Assembly: GCA_019009955.1 (NCBI GenBank)
Contig: CM032229.1
Location: 3,662,501-3,726,500, forward strand
Length of the DNA stretch: 64,000 bases
Source: Riptortus pedestris
Taxonomy: Eukaryota; Arthropoda; Insecta; Hemiptera; Alydidae
Direction of reading: 5' to 3'
Under the pieces are notes generated by a model. That model worked only from the letters and a program-made list of their open reading frames with translations, was not told where the DNA came from and did not search any database. Shown here piece by piece: positions 11,951 to 24,406 of this stretch (the first letter of the stretch is position 1; every line of letters starts with the position of its first letter). The translations under genes were made by a program, and so were the position numbers.

Positions 11951-13229
11951 GTAAAATACTTCAAAGTTTAAACTAAAGCAAGACATGATATACACAGATT
12001 TCTCAAAACTAAGATAGATAATAGAGTAAACTTTTACATTCTTCTACTCAAGTAATGCATTTTAAAATGCTCCTGATAAAGGTAGATGTTATTTACTACA
12101 AAAGAAGTCTTAAAAAACAGCAATTAAAGAAGGGGAAAGAAATTCAAGTTTTTGACAAGTTAAAACAAAAATGGTATCCCATGAAAATTGGATTAAATTA
12201 TGGGATAAATAATCCCTTCATTTACATCAAATATCCTTTCTGTCCCTTCTGTAGAGTTATTCTCACATCATACTCATTAAGTGAAACATGATGATAAGAC
12301 AAATAAGAGTAGATTTATGATTAGATAGCTATTATCCGTCATTGGTGGGTTTAAATAAATATCGTTTCTCATATACTAATTGCATTATCTGATCATAAGT
12401 AGAAACAATTATTATAAAAAATTTCTTCTGGTAATATCATGTAATACCAGAAAAGTATGATGAAGAATTTCCTATACCAAAATAAAATTTAGCAAAAAAA
12501 AAAATGCATTCATCAATGCACAGTAAGTAGCCAACTAATGCCAGGAGGGACTCTTCAATATTTTAAAGGTTGATGAGCACTTCCTCAGTATAAAGGTTTA
12601 AGCCCCTGAAAAATGGCAGATTGGCCATGAAACAAGTAGGCCAAAATATAATAAAGAAATTATTTGCTGGCATTACCAACAAATTGGGAAGGCATTGTTA
12701 CAAATTTTGAATTGTCATTGCAGTGGTTTAGCATTGAAGATGTTTACCATCAAAATATAATGATTGTATCATCTTAGTATTCAGAGAGAAAAAAAATATA
12801 ATAAAATTCTATAGGAGGTGATGACCTAAGTCGGAAGTAATTAACGAACAGTATTACCCATTGTAGTGGGTTGAAATAAAAATAGTTTCCTGTGGAAATA
12901 TAGTTAAAATTATTCCAAGTAAACTCTCACTAGCAATAGTAGAACATAATATAGATAATGTCAGCAAAATTCATTCCCTAAATAAATGTACACTTCATTT
13001 CACAATGTTCTTGAGGCACTCTCAATAAATTCACACTAATAAATTCTATATACATTCTATTTTGCAACTGGAAGAATTTTGAAATTAACATTAATTAATC
13101 TCTGTTACTATAAGTCGGGTCAAAATATGTAATAGAACCAATCTTCACTAAAGTATTGATTCCCTACAATTGTTATTACAACAATGCAATAATGTTTAAT
13201 AATTGAGTTATAGCACTGTACTTTCATTT
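11951..13229. other. Spacer, nothing recognised
   Basis: AT-rich, with a short lysine-rich open frame at 12055-12291 that lacks any recognisable motif or codon bias. I treat it as chance. Confidence 0.4.
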
Positions 13230-13473
13230 TCACTAGAATATCATGGCAGCACGAGGGAAGTCTGCTTAGTTTACGCAGTCCCTGCATGACAGACTTTTCT
13301 CTAACTTTTATGATCTATATTTACATGCCTAATTGGCATCAAATTTTGTTTTTTTATCATGCTAGCATGTATAAAAAACGTTTATTTTCTATTTCATTCC
13401 GGTCATATTATAACAGGCCAATAATTAAAACAATTCAGGTTCCTCATTATAGACATATATATATATATATATA

Positions 13474-13506
<33 letters not shown>

Positions 13507-13862
13507 TTGCCTGTTGAACCCCCAACGTAAATGTTATATGTAAAAATTAAGATCAAGTTCATTAACAGCTAAAGTCGGACCAGTGGGAGGGGGAGTTTAG
13601 AGTGAGAAATTTTGAAATATCTCTGTTACTATGCATCTGATCGAAAATTTGTACAGAGTCAACCTTGTTGTAAATGTAATGTTTTATAAATGTTGTTATG
13701 TGTTGTTTTTCATTATCTTGATTATTAACAATAAGTTGTTATATTATGAAGCACATTATTTAAAGCCTAAATACCAAATATTTATTTTCACTGAACTTTT
13801 AGGTTTTGAGATAAATTCAAATACGTGAGGCATGTGGGAAATCCCCTGCATGACAGACTTTT
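13230..13862 (+). mobile_element. Two diverged HINE 3' portions
   Basis: A HINE 3' end (GGGAAGTCTGCTTAGTTTAC, CGCAGTCCCTGCATGACAGA) closes at about 13296. A second copy starts in the TA microsatellite at about 13455, keeps GATCAAGTTCATTAACAGC and AGTCGGACCAGTGGGAGG, and ends CCCCTGCATGACAGACTTTT at 13862. Both lack the 5' half. Confidence 0.6.
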
Positions 13863-14184
13863 TATTACAGAAGAAATAGAGAATAGATGGTGATTTTTCA
13901 TATATAGGATAGCTTTTGATTTACCACTCATGCCTGAATGCTGAATAGTCAGAAGAAATGTGCAGAAATAAAATCATATAAGATAGCAGTTAAATTTCTA
14001 AAGCTATAATAATTAAAAACATAAAATTACTAGCTTAATTATTATCTTTTCAGTCTTTTCATTTTTATACCTATGATTTCAATAAAATTCATTACAGAGC
14101 TTATAAATAAGAGAATCAGTGGTAGATTAAATAAACTGAATATATATAATGTACAAGCAAACAAATGCATTGTGAAACATGATA

Positions 14185-16029
14185 TTACTCTGCTTCAACA
14201 ATGGTGGTAGGAAATTCATCTGGGCGTAAAACAACTTTGTATTCACAAAACTTTGGTTCCAGGTTTAAACTGCTATCATTATGAATTCTAGTCATATGCC
14301 TAGCTAAATTTCGCCTTTGGATGAAACCTTTAAAGCAAACATTGCAATTATAAGGAAATTCTTTTGTGTGAGTGGTGATGTGTTTTTTCAATGAGATAGC
14401 TTTTTGAAATTCAGCATTACAGTAATGGCATTTATACGGGCTAAGCCCCGTGTGGTCCCTTCTCATGTGAACAGATCTCACAGACCTATATTTAAATTTT
14501 TTCTTACAAAACTTACAAGGAAAAGGAAATGGATCTTTGTGCCACTGTTTGTGTAAATGAAACGTACTATACAAAACAAACTTCCTTCCACAAATATCAC
14601 AAACGTATCTCTCTTCTCTCGTATGAACACCTTTATGCTCTTCTAAAATCACCAACGACATGAATCCTCTTCCACAGAACTCACAGAAGAACTTATACTT
14701 TCCTGTATGGCTGACTTTGTGGACCCTCAAACCTCCAGGAGTTTTAAAACTTCTACCACAAACATCACAAGTTAAATTTTTCGATTCTATCCAAGCATGC
14801 CTATTTTCATGTTGCCTCAATTTAATGTCATCAAAAATATGTTTGCCACAAATTCTACAATTCCTCTTTCCGTGAGCGTAAAGCTTGTGATTTGTCAACT
14901 GGCTATGTCTTTTAAATTGTTCGCCACATAAAGAACACTGAAAATCATCTCCGTCATGAGCTGATAATAAATGATTTTTTAAATCCTTGTTACTTAGAAA
15001 GTTTTTGTCACAAACAGTACAACTCAAACGGTTCAATAAGTCATGTTTGTTTTTCCTATGATAAGAATAGTGCAAACGGTCATGGCATTCAAGATGACAT
15101 AGAGGGCAAGTTACTCTTTCATTACTCTTTTCATGTACCCTTTTGTGTCGCATTAGAAGATAAGGCTTAGGAAATGGTACATCACAAATTTCACACAAAA
15201 ATTCCTTGACATTAGAAGTTAGAATTTCTTTCTTTTCTTCACCAATAATTCTCTCCTCTTCAGTGGTTTTCTCTTCCGGAAGCTCATCTGCAATAGATTC
15301 AATTATGAGCTCAGAAGAATCATCATTTAAAGGTTTTTCAAAAGAATTAGAGCGAGTGACATACTCCGTCGAATATAAAATTCCACAATCATCTTCTGAA
15401 GCTTCTTGCACTATTTCTTCTTTTAAAACATCTAAGTGAATATCAGAAAATAAGTGGTATTGCAGAGGTAACTTGGACAATAAATTAGAATTGACAGGAG
15501 GTTTTGGGATTAAATCTACCTTCACAGCAGATTCATCCCCATTAAAATCCTCTTGAGGGTCCACTTTTTCAAAAGAAACATTTGTTGAGCCTACGTCCTC
15601 AACTTTGCAATTGAGCGGAGTTTTCGTTTTGAAAGCTGCATTATATTTCTTCTCTTCTTTCCCATCGTGAATAGTTTCTGAGCCATATGGCTTGGGAAGA
15701 ACATCTTCTAAATGTATGTTATAAGTACATTCCAATAACGTAAGGATCTTTTGTTTGGTAATCCATAGTTCTTGTTCTAATTCTTCAAGATGGTTAACTA
15801 GTTTCACGCAAACACAACAAGCTTTATCCTTTTCGGATATAACAACCAAGTATTTGTGACCAATAATTTTACCTAATTTATCAGCTAAAGGTGTGCCAAA
15901 ACTCTGGGTTTCAGTATCAAGAATATTAAGAGAAGTCCCAGTTATTAATTTACCACAAATAAAACATGATAAAGTCGGAACATCATTTAAACGGCAAGAT
16001 AATTCATTAACTTCAAATGTCATTGTCAT
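14185..16029 (-). CDS. ZAD-type C2H2 zinc-finger protein, likely transcription factor
   Basis: One uninterrupted 614-residue frame with two domains. The N-terminal ~95 residues look like a ZAD (zinc-finger associated domain): paired cysteines in SCFICGKL near residue 21 and in CCVCVKLVNHLEELEQEL near residue 70. An acidic serine-rich linker follows (about 100-270). Then come eleven C2H2 fingers from about residue 274 to 588, beginning FLCEICDVPF and ending YNCNVCFKGF...H-x4-H. Most linkers are not the TGEKP type. In insects ZAD mediates homodimerisation and most members are DNA-binding nuclear regulators; the target here is unknown. The start is the first of two close Met codons (MTMTF); the second, 6 bases downstream, is equally possible. 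The frame stays open for a short way upstream, so a 5' exon cannot be excluded. I cannot name an orthologue. Confidence 0.9.
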   Translation of the reverse strand: MTMTFEVNELSCRLNDVPTLSCFICGKLITGTSLNILDTETQSFGTPLADKLGKIIGHKYLVVISEKDKACCVCVKLVNHLEELEQELWITKQKILTLLECTYNIHLEDVLPKPYGSETIHDGKEEKKYNAAFKTKTPLNCKVEDVGSTNVSFEKVDPQEDFNGDESAVKVDLIPKPPVNSNLLSKLPLQYHLFSDIHLDVLKEEIVQEASEDDCGILYSTEYVTRSNSFEKPLNDDSSELIIESIADELPEEKTTEEERIIGEEKKEILTSNVKEFLCEICDVPFPKPYLLMRHKRVHEKSNERVTCPLCHLECHDRLHYSYHRKNKHDLLNRLSCTVCDKNFLSNKDLKNHLLSAHDGDDFQCSLCGEQFKRHSQLTNHKLYAHGKRNCRICGKHIFDDIKLRQHENRHAWIESKNLTCDVCGRSFKTPGGLRVHKVSHTGKYKFFCEFCGRGFMSLVILEEHKGVHTREERYVCDICGRKFVLYSTFHLHKQWHKDPFPFPCKFCKKKFKYRSVRSVHMRRDHTGLSPYKCHYCNAEFQKAISLKKHITTHTKEFPYNCNVCFKGFIQRRNLARHMTRIHNDSSLNLEPKFCEYKVVLRPDEFPTTIVEAE

Positions 16030-16853
16030 TAAGAAAACAATAATCCATTCCCTGTTTACAAATCCAATAAACAGACGTAATCGCGAACGGCACGTTCTTA
16101 CTACTGTTCTGTTTAATCTCTTTGGAATATAACTATAAGAACAGAAATGTAACTCTTGCAGTAAATAATGAGCGTTTTCGTTACCATATAAATTTATTTC
16201 TAAATATCATTTTTATTAACACTACCACATAGCCCGAATTAAAAATATATATATTTATATAGGAATAAAATCCATTTTGTGAAATTAATAAATAAATTAT
16301 ATGTATTATTGATATAAGGCTTTCAGCACATCCATGTTATTCTCAAGTACTGGTAGCAATAGTGGATCTTACATTTACGGAACTCAAATCCAAATGTGTG
16401 TGCGTGTCCCTGTTGCTGCTCTCGTGGTTGTAATTTTTCGTTTTATCGTTTCCAAATCAAAATGACGTTCTATCATCTGTAAGGTGAGAATTAATTGTGC
16501 GAATTGCTTGGAGCAGGACTAGATACTTCATTAAATCCATCCATCCATACCTGTACATGACTATTAAAGTTTGTAATAATTAATCGTCTCATGTGATATT
16601 TACTACAATTCAAAGGCTTCGCTGTTTTTGATTGAATAACCCTAATAAGCGGGTTTTGATTTGAAGGCTAGCCTTGTTTGGCAATTAGAAGAGGGGGGGG
16701 GGTATAACCAGTTTTGTATGGGGGTGGGCGCTTGTCGTCCGTTTAGCATTTTCCATTCATTATTATGACATAATTGAACTCAGTAAAGAACAATTAAATA
16801 GGTTTCAGAAACCTTATTTTTCTGATTTCTTTTATTATCTGCGTAGCAGCAAG
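16030..16853. other. Spacer between the two minus-strand genes
   Basis: AT-rich, with a G-run at about 16692-16700. It presumably contains the zinc-finger gene promoter (the zinc-finger start is at 16029). No clear TATA box or initiator could be distinguished from the AT background. Confidence 0.35.
16831..16836 (-). terminator. AATAAA poly(A) signal of the small minus-strand gene
   Basis: The plus strand reads TTTATT, which is AATAAA on the minus strand, 18 bases beyond the stop codon of the 143-residue frame. AATAAA is common in AT-rich DNA, so this is supportive rather than conclusive. Confidence 0.5.
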
Positions 16854-17285
16854 TCACATCAATTCATATAATTGTTTAGGTTTTATGTCGCTTTTAGCAG
16901 GCTGAAAAGTGCTAATAAGAATGTATTTTTTAATATACATAAATTGCTCGTCATTAAGAAAGTGTAGCCGGGCGCAGAGATTCAGATGTAAACACGCAAC
17001 ACTGGGCAGTTGGTATATCTGTTGTGAGCCAAACACTATCGGTTTTAGTTCTAACCTTAACACGTGCTTTTTTGAAACTTCAAGCCTGGACGGGAATTTT
17101 GGAACATAGTGTTTTACATGTCTATCACGATATAAATTGGGCAAGTAACATTTTTCGAAGCTTCTTTTTCGCCTATATTTTTTATTTAGTGACCTAGCAT
17201 ATTTTAACACTTGTTCTAACGTCATTAGGATAAATTTTATTGGGATAGGACTGGAACACAGAATCGTTTTATGTTTATATGTCAT
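16854..17285 (-). CDS. Small basic protein, unknown function
   Basis: An open frame of 143 residues from the first Met, or 123 from an internal Met at 17225 (MTLEQVLKYARSLNKKYRR). The 123-residue form looks more like a real N-terminus, since the first 20 residues are low in character. It is rich in Lys/Arg near the start (KKYRRKRSFEKCYLPNLYRD), then mixed hydrophobic. No transmembrane segment, signal peptide or family motif that I recognise. An AATAAA hexamer follows the stop. Its size and basic N-terminal half would fit a small RNA-binding or organelle ribosomal protein, but that is only a guess. It lies about 825 bases upstream of the zinc-finger gene on the same strand. Confidence 0.5.
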   Translation of the reverse strand: MTYKHKTILCSSPIPIKFILMTLEQVLKYARSLNKKYRRKRSFEKCYLPNLYRDRHVKHYVPKFPSRLEVSKKHVLRLELKPIVFGSQQIYQLPSVACLHLNLCARLHFLNDEQFMYIKKYILISTFQPAKSDIKPKQLYELM

Positions 17286-18955
17286 TTACTTTAGTGTGGT
17301 GCCTTGATTATTAGTTAACTTGGGTATGAGCCCTCTATGGGTTGTCTCTTATGATTAAGTTGCTATAATAAGCAAAGTAGTCTGTATAAATAGTCACAAA
17401 TTGCCTTTTCCAACTTTGTATTTATGTTCTTGCTCTTATGACACGTATATTACTTGTTTCTCTCAAGTAGATGCATACATTTAGCTGTCTTCATTATGTC
17501 AATGTAATTGATAGTTAGGTATATTTATTTTAAAAAGGTCTCAATCTCATTTAATTCTTTTTGTAAATCGTTAATATTACAACCTTCAACCTGTCTGAAC
17601 TTGAAATATTGTTTGAATTAAATCCATGTTATGGTTAATTAAATTCTTCCATTGTTAATGCTTCTGCTCTTAGTTTTATTCAAAATATTAATTAATGTGT
17701 TGTAACATTATAGTAATTGACCTAAAATACTATAAGAAAATGTTAATTCATTTATTTAGAATAGGGAAAGATATTATTTCTATCAATAATTCATTCATAA
17801 CAAAACAATAATAAGATCCATAATTTTATTGTTTGTACAAATGTACTCAAATATATTTCATAATGGCCACTTTTGTTAGCCAAAAGTTACATTAACATTA
17901 ATTTTGATTGATGCCAATTTTTAATTCAGTAACTCTTAAACCAAGGTTATTTATTTATTTTTTGCTTCGTGTTCTATCTGAGAGTGCTGCATGAATCCCG
18001 TCAAATATTCATACTTTTACAACATAATTGAAAGTTACCCTGTCAAAAATATATCTTATCTCAGTAACCCACTCAGCATTGTAAGGTAAATGAGTAGTAA
18101 CATGAATAAAGATTAAACCATACCACTTGATCTTCCGCCAAAGCCTTGTAGCAGGCCCTGGGACTTCATGGGCTCAACAGCAAACATTTTCATTTCAAAT
18201 TGTTACTAAATACTTAAACAAAAATCGTTTTAAATATGTATACATGCCAATTTAATATATGATTTGTATAACAGATTTAATTTTAGTGACAGCAAATACA
18301 TCAAATCTCTTTTATATGTTTTTTTGAGTTTGTTTTAGTTGGCATTAGTCTCTCTTACAATATAATACATTATAATGTTTACATTTGCACAGTAAATTGT
18401 ACTATTGTTGTTCAGGATTTGATTAATATTTACAATATTTTTTTGGGTAAGCTTGAGTTTGTCCATCTCCATGAACAACTGGGTTAATTTCCAAATGCTA
18501 CTAAATGTTTTGTTTTTGTACTTCTATTTCTACTGGAGAGTTATTCCTTGTCGGATCATCCTGAAACATGACAGTGTATTCCTATTAGCCAGTTATGGAA
18601 GTATCTTAAAATATTTTTAGGGCAATAATATGTTATAAAAGCACTAAAAATAGGTGTTCAGTACTAACAGTAAAAATAGCTAAATCTATAATGCTTAAGT
18701 TTTTCGAGTATTACATTCAGAAAATTATTTGTTGAAGGTTCGAGTGAGAGGTCTAGCTCCCACTGACAGCAAACTAAATCAAAAGATTTTAAAAAATCAC
18801 AGATTTAGAGGTTTATAGAACAGTTGAGTTAGTACTAAAAACCTTCTTTGGTTTAAAAGCTGTTAAGTGTGTTTTAATATTTGTAAAAATTTCAAGTGCA
18901 GGATCTGTTCTTCATGAAATTTTGCATAGAATCAGAATGTGAAATAAAATGTGCA
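17286..18955. other. Spacer, nothing recognised
   Basis: Very AT-rich, without codon structure or repeats with termini. It should include the promoter of the small gene ending at 17285. Confidence 0.4.
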
Positions 18956-19420
18956 AGTGAGCAGATTTCCCACGTGCTGGTATAACACACTACTGATCTT
19001 ATCTAATCATATATTCTCTATTTCAAAGTAAAAAATGTATACAAGAATTGTCGAGTTTCACAGGTTTTACAAAATTTGTCCTATAACATTATAAGATCCG
19101 ACTCGGTAATAGAGATGTTTTGAATTCCTCCTCCCTCTAAACCCTCCTCTCCACTAGTCAAGGTCCGATTTCAGCCATTAACAAATGTGATCCTTAGTAT
19201 TGAGGGAAAATGTTTTAATATCGGTTACAGTATAAATCAAATAAACATTTTCAAGTGAAGAATTTAAAATATGAATTAATAACGTCATAAAACATAATAT
19301 TAGCATGTATCTCATCTAGTAAAGAATTGTTGAATATTTGATATTTATGCTTTGAATAATTTGCTTCATGATATAACAGCTTATTGTTAATATGACATGA
19401 GTAGGAGTGAAGGTTTATTT
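18956..19420 (-). mobile_element. Diverged HINE copy, inverted
   Basis: GAGCAGATTTCCCACGTGC at 18960 matches the reverse complement of the HINE 3' sub-terminal repeat (CACGTGGGAAATCTGCT). Further in are the reverse-complement landmarks CCTCCCTCTAAACCCTCC and GGTCCGATTTCAGCCATTAA. The hairpin end and 5' end are lost. Confidence 0.55.
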
Positions 19421-19917
19421 TTATGGAGGTTTATACATAAATTGGAGGTTGCACCCTGGAAAACACTCCATAATCAACCTGTTTCTTTCCCATCAGCTAG
19501 CCAACCAGATATTAATTATCTACTGCCATAGACCATCTTGAAGGGTGGTAAACAGCATAAAATCTAAGCTCCTTACTAATTAAAAACACAAAATAACCTG
19601 TATGGTTAAAAAAAAAAACAGGTTTTTTGAACCCTAGTTTCAACATTATCTTGGAGGGAGATTTGCCTACATATTCTAGTAATTTAGGTAGTTTTATGGT
19701 TCAAAACTGATATGTAACAATATATCTGTTTATATATTTATATATACATAGTCAGTCATATTGATATAACCTGAAAGTTATTTAAAATTATTCAGACAAT
19801 ATCTTCAATCGCCTGACTTCAGCCACAAATGTTTGCAAATTTCTCTTGAAAGTTTTTGTTCGGCCATTTCATAACTCTTCATTTAAGCTTTTCACATAAA
19901 ACTAAGATGTTAATTTA

Positions 19918-20142
19918 GGAACTTAGGTTAGCCAATGTGAACTAAAGCGTTTGCTTTAATTTTGCATGATAAACCTAGAGTGGCAAGTTCAATTCCCGTC
20001 AGGGCAATAGGAATTTATTTAGTGATGGACTCATTAAATAAAATCCATAGTCCCACCCTGGCTAAAAAAGAGTGGCAGTCTGTAGATAGCCCGTCCCAAT
20101 TAGCCTTAATAGCACAAAGTGGACATTAATAAATAATAATGT
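19918..20142 (+). repeat. tRNA-derived SINE copy
   Basis: AACTTAGGTTAGCCAATGTG (box A region), AAGTTCAATTCCCGTC (box B, mutated), CCCACCCTGGCTAAAAAAGA and AAAGTGGACATTAATAAATA. Same order as the copy at 11471. Confidence 0.7.
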
Positions 20143-20332
20143 TGTTAATTAATGGCTGGAAATGGGCCAAGAGTACCTCATCTCAAATAAACAATAAGCT
20201 AATATATCATGTAACTTCTTATTTCAAGTCTAAATAACACATAAGGTTTGCATCGGACCTTTAACATGTGGAATACAAGGATAAATTTCTAACGTGACAT
20301 CATCAATGAACATTCTTTGCATATCGAATATT

Positions 20333-20990
20333 AGCAAATTTTTCTTAAGGGAAATCAGCTGTTGATGTTGTACTCATGACACGATTTCCAAAATAATTCT
20401 TTAAATGTCCATTGATCCAACCTACAAAATGAAAATGAGGTCCCTTCAAAATTATATATATATACTCGTCTGTTACACCCTCTATAGGTCGCATAATTTG
20501 TTTTTTCATTACCAAACTCTATATATAAGCTTTTCATGGAAAAGTAAAGATCTAGTTCGTTAACATCTGAAATTCTACTTGGAACTTTTCTGTTTGAGAT
20601 ACATGCATATACGTATGTGATGACTTCATCATTTTAGATTTTATGCTCTTAAATCAAAAAATTTTATTCATTTTATACCATACTCAATTTTTTACCTCTT
20701 ACGTTCTACACTAAAGATCATATTAATAAATTACTGAAATCAGACCCGGAATAAGGGATTATGAGTCGGACCGAAGAATGTAATAGAACCTATATTGTTT
20801 AACTATTGATTAATTGTAAATTGTTGTTATACACAGTTTTTCTCGTTATAACTCGAATATTAAGTGAGTTATTAGCACGTCCTTGTTTTCAGCCTTCAAT
20901 AAACCACTACTACTCATTGAATTTGGGCTTAGTAGTAGAGAATATATGGTGAGATGACATTACTAGCGTGTCTATCTGCTTATGGGAAGT
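20333..20990 (+). mobile_element. Old HINE copy
   Basis: It begins AGCAAATTTTTCTTAAGGGA, followed by GTTGTACTCATGACACGAT and CAAAATTATATATATATAC. The right part has CGTCTGTTACACCCTC, TTCGTTAACATCTGAAAT and GGGAAGTCTGCA near 20984, without the hairpin. Many substitutions, so it predates the copies at 24 and 48 kb. Confidence 0.5.
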
Positions 20991-21440
20991 CTGCATTTTT
21001 ACAACATTTTCAAGTTAAGAACTTTAAATATGAATTTATGACGTCATAACACAAAATATTTGCATGTATCTCAACTAGTAAATAATTGTTGAAAACAATA
21101 TTTGGTATATAAGCTTCGAATAAAATTTATTTGCTTTTTTGAACTTCAACTAACCACAACTTGTGCTTTCATACAACTTTAATCAATAAAGTATACATAG
21201 CATCAAAAGACAATTTTTAAACTAAAAATATATGTTACACTGTTTATAACTACTGTTTACTATGTGAATATGACATTGTCATATACAGAATGACACACTG
21301 TGGCATGGACATGTATCGTTCCTCTACATTGGGAAATGTCCTTTGCTTCTCCCTTCTTAGCCCTGCATGGTGGGCTTTTCTTTCAGGCACTGCATTGTTG
21401 TAGCTGATGACGTAATGATTCTTTAGTCTTTGGATCTTAT

Positions 21441-21652
21441 AATTATTATTTATGAAAAGCCATGTTTTACTAATATGCCTAATTGGGACAGGTTATCTAC
21501 TGGTTACCACCCTTTTGAGTCCAAGGATTTTATTTAATGAGTCCGTCACTAAATAAATTCCTATTGCCCAGGTGGAAATCGAACTCGCCACTCTAGGTTT
21601 ACCATGTGAGATTAAGCCCAACGCTTTAACTCACATGGCTAACCTGAGCCCC
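21441..21652 (-). repeat. tRNA-derived SINE, inverted, near-complete
   Basis: The reverse complement starts GGGGCTCAGGTTAGCCATGT, with GGCGAGTTCGATTTCCACCT as box B, and ends in an (ATA)n tail at 21441. It lies about 180 bases upstream of the first coding exon of DCAF1. Confidence 0.75.
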
Positions 21653-21833
21653 AAATATCCTTAGTTGAACTGGCAAGATTCCAACCTACAGCATCTATCA
21701 ATAGTTGCTCAAGGTGAATCCCCCCTGGAGTCCCTGGGTCTTATAAGCTGCAAGTAGAATAATGTGAATGGATAGCTCCATCATTTAATTCCATGAAATA
21801 TGAATGTATTCCTGTGTTTCAGGTAGCTGTAAG

Positions 21834-21925
21834 ATGGCTGAGGGCACTGACGTAGCTCAGATATTGCGTCAGTGGGACGAAGAAAATGGACAATCTAATT
21901 ATGATCCAGTCCCAACTTTAACAAC
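21834..21925 (+). CDS. DCAF1: DCAF1 exon 1 (start codon)
   Basis: ATG at 21834 opens [18 protein letters not shown] and runs to VPTLTT, matching the VPILTR-type N-terminus of the family. An acceptor CTGTGTTTCAG ends at 21822, so the exon itself starts at 21823 with an 11-base leader. The donor is AAC|GTTAGT. It ends with two bases of a split codon. Confidence 0.85.
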
Positions 21926-24364
21926 GTTAGTAACTTTCTAATTACTTTTCAGTCACAGTTTAAACAACATTTCTGTACATCAAATTTTGTTTATTAAACT
22001 TATTCATTTCACAACAGGATTCGATTCAAATAAGGGTCAATGACATTTTTATTACTTTTATGTAATGAAAGATTTCATGCATTACACAGATTTAGTATTT
22101 AAATTTTAGGCTTTATGCAGTTTACTTCTTTAATGTATTCTGAGTGAGTTGGCGGGGGCACCCCCCCCCCCCCACAGCAAGCCCATAACTCTGAACATTA
22201 GCAAGAAAATTTGACAAGCTTTTAAAAAGCATGTATATATACATATATATAATTTTGTGGTTACTTATATTTTGCATACATATTGCAAGATGGAGATTAA
22301 TGTTATATTTGGTAAATAGAATGTAGGGATTTTTCAAGTGGAATGGAATTAGGGTTATAGTTTTGAGATCTAGTTGTTGAGATAGTAATATTTGTTTCAT
22401 GCTGGAGAGGAAATGAACCCAAATTAAAATAAGCTGTTAGTATTAGTGAAGTAGAATAGCACCACGGTGTAAACGGAATCATTAGACATTCTAGAACCAT
22501 GGAGATCTTCAAAAAACAGCACAGCAATTGCCAGGGGAAATGAATTCCTTCACTTCGAAATATTGAATTTTGTCTTAATTCTGGTATTATATTCTGTTAA
22601 CTTTGCAACAAGAAAATTTAATCGAATTAAATACGAGTTTCACTATTATAATGACTAAATTACTTGATAAGTTTTTCGAAATGCAATCACCAATGAAGAC
22701 TTGTGACTTCATCACAAAATTTTTAATATCATTTAATTAGGGCTCTTTTTTTCACTGTAGAAATATATTTTTGCCTTATTTTTTTATATTTCTTCATATC
22801 GTCTTGTATATTTTTAGCTTAGCAGAAATAATTGAATCAGAAACAGAAGCATATATGAAAAAAGACCCAGACCCGTTCGATGAAAGACATCCATCTAGAG
22901 CATATCCAAGTTGCAGTCTAGGATTCACATTGAAAATGCTATTTAGGAAAGAATTATTTATGACCAAGGTAGGACGTTATTAGATATTTGTATTATGCCT
23001 TTATAACAGGATTTAAATGTTGATTTTTTACTTTACAATGTTGCAATTTCAGCTTGTGAATGACTATTTAAGAGATAATTATTATTCAAGACAAGGGATT
23101 AAAAAAGACGTTCGAAAGCTGAATATAGCAGCTTGCAGATTAATGCTTGATATAACCCCTGGCTTAGAAACCGCAGCTGTCTTTGAAATGGTAACATCTT
23201 TTTTATTCTTGTAGTATTTTTAAGAGAAACTTTGTTTTGTGTGAGAGAGTGTGCATGTGTGTGCACGAATCTGTGTATAAGCTGCTCATTTTTGGGTGTA
23301 TCACTTTCATGCAACTCATTGATTTGAGACTTGTGAAGGATGTTCTCTTCAAATTCTCTTATTAGTAGTGAGTATTATGTTAATCAAAGAAAACCTGTGT
23401 ACTGGAGACACTGGAAGAGCATTCTACATGCAGAAATACAGTGTATTTCCATTTCCAATTGTTTCAAATACAAAATACTTTTATCTCAAGCAGCTGAATT
23501 TTAAAACTAATTCCTGAAAAAATCAACTTATTTTCTAGTAGATTTGACTTTAAGCAAAATCATCTACTGACTTTAAAAAAATGTCTTCATATATCCTTCA
23601 ATCCTGCTTAGTTTACATTGAAAATGAAGTCCTTTCAAATTTATGTGTGTGTTCGTATGTCCTAAAACTCTTGCAATGGCATTTTTTGTTTGATTGTTGC
23701 TAAACTGTATATTTAAACATTTTATACAAAACTAAAAATCATGATCTGCTAATGGTGAAATCAGACCGTTATTGGGGGGGGGGTCGTCATAGTTCCTTAT
23801 GTAAACACAGTCTTTTATATTTGTCCTTTTCCTTCTTTTGGAGTCCCTTTAATCTAGGTGAGAGTTAAATGGCTCTATGCAGAAAGATTTCATGTTTAAA
23901 ACATTAAATTAAAGTATATATTATTGTAACTTAATATTATTGCTTATTACCGCCCACTCTTTGCTACTATGGCTAATTGGGAAACAATATTAAATAATTT
24001 AATAAATGCTTAAAAATTGTCTTGTGTAGTGAACCTGGTTTTAGCCCATAGCAATCCATAAGACAGTTTGAAGATTATTTACATTCTTCCATTTTTTAAA
24101 TGAGTCACATTTAAATTATCATATTGTATTCATATGATCACACAAACAGTGGAATATGTGTGGCAAAGGGTAGACTCCCCCCCCCCCTCTTCCATCATCC
24201 TTTGACTTAGCCATTTCCACCTTTACCCTCTTAGTTGTCAGCTTTTAGCAGATTTCCCTTAAGGGAAATCAGCTATTGAGGTCGTACTTATGACGCGAGT
24301 TTCGAAAAATTTCATCAAATGTCCATCGATCCCACCCAGGAGATGACGAAAATGAGGTTCGTTC

Positions 24365-24406
<42 letters not shown>

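Noticed and set aside
12055..12291. 78-residue lysine-rich frame
   Set aside because: No motif, no splice or poly(A) context, and composition as expected from AT-rich DNA.
13286..13543. 85-residue frame ending in YIYIYIYIC
   Set aside because: It is made largely of HINE sequence and the TA microsatellite translated as Tyr-Ile repeats.
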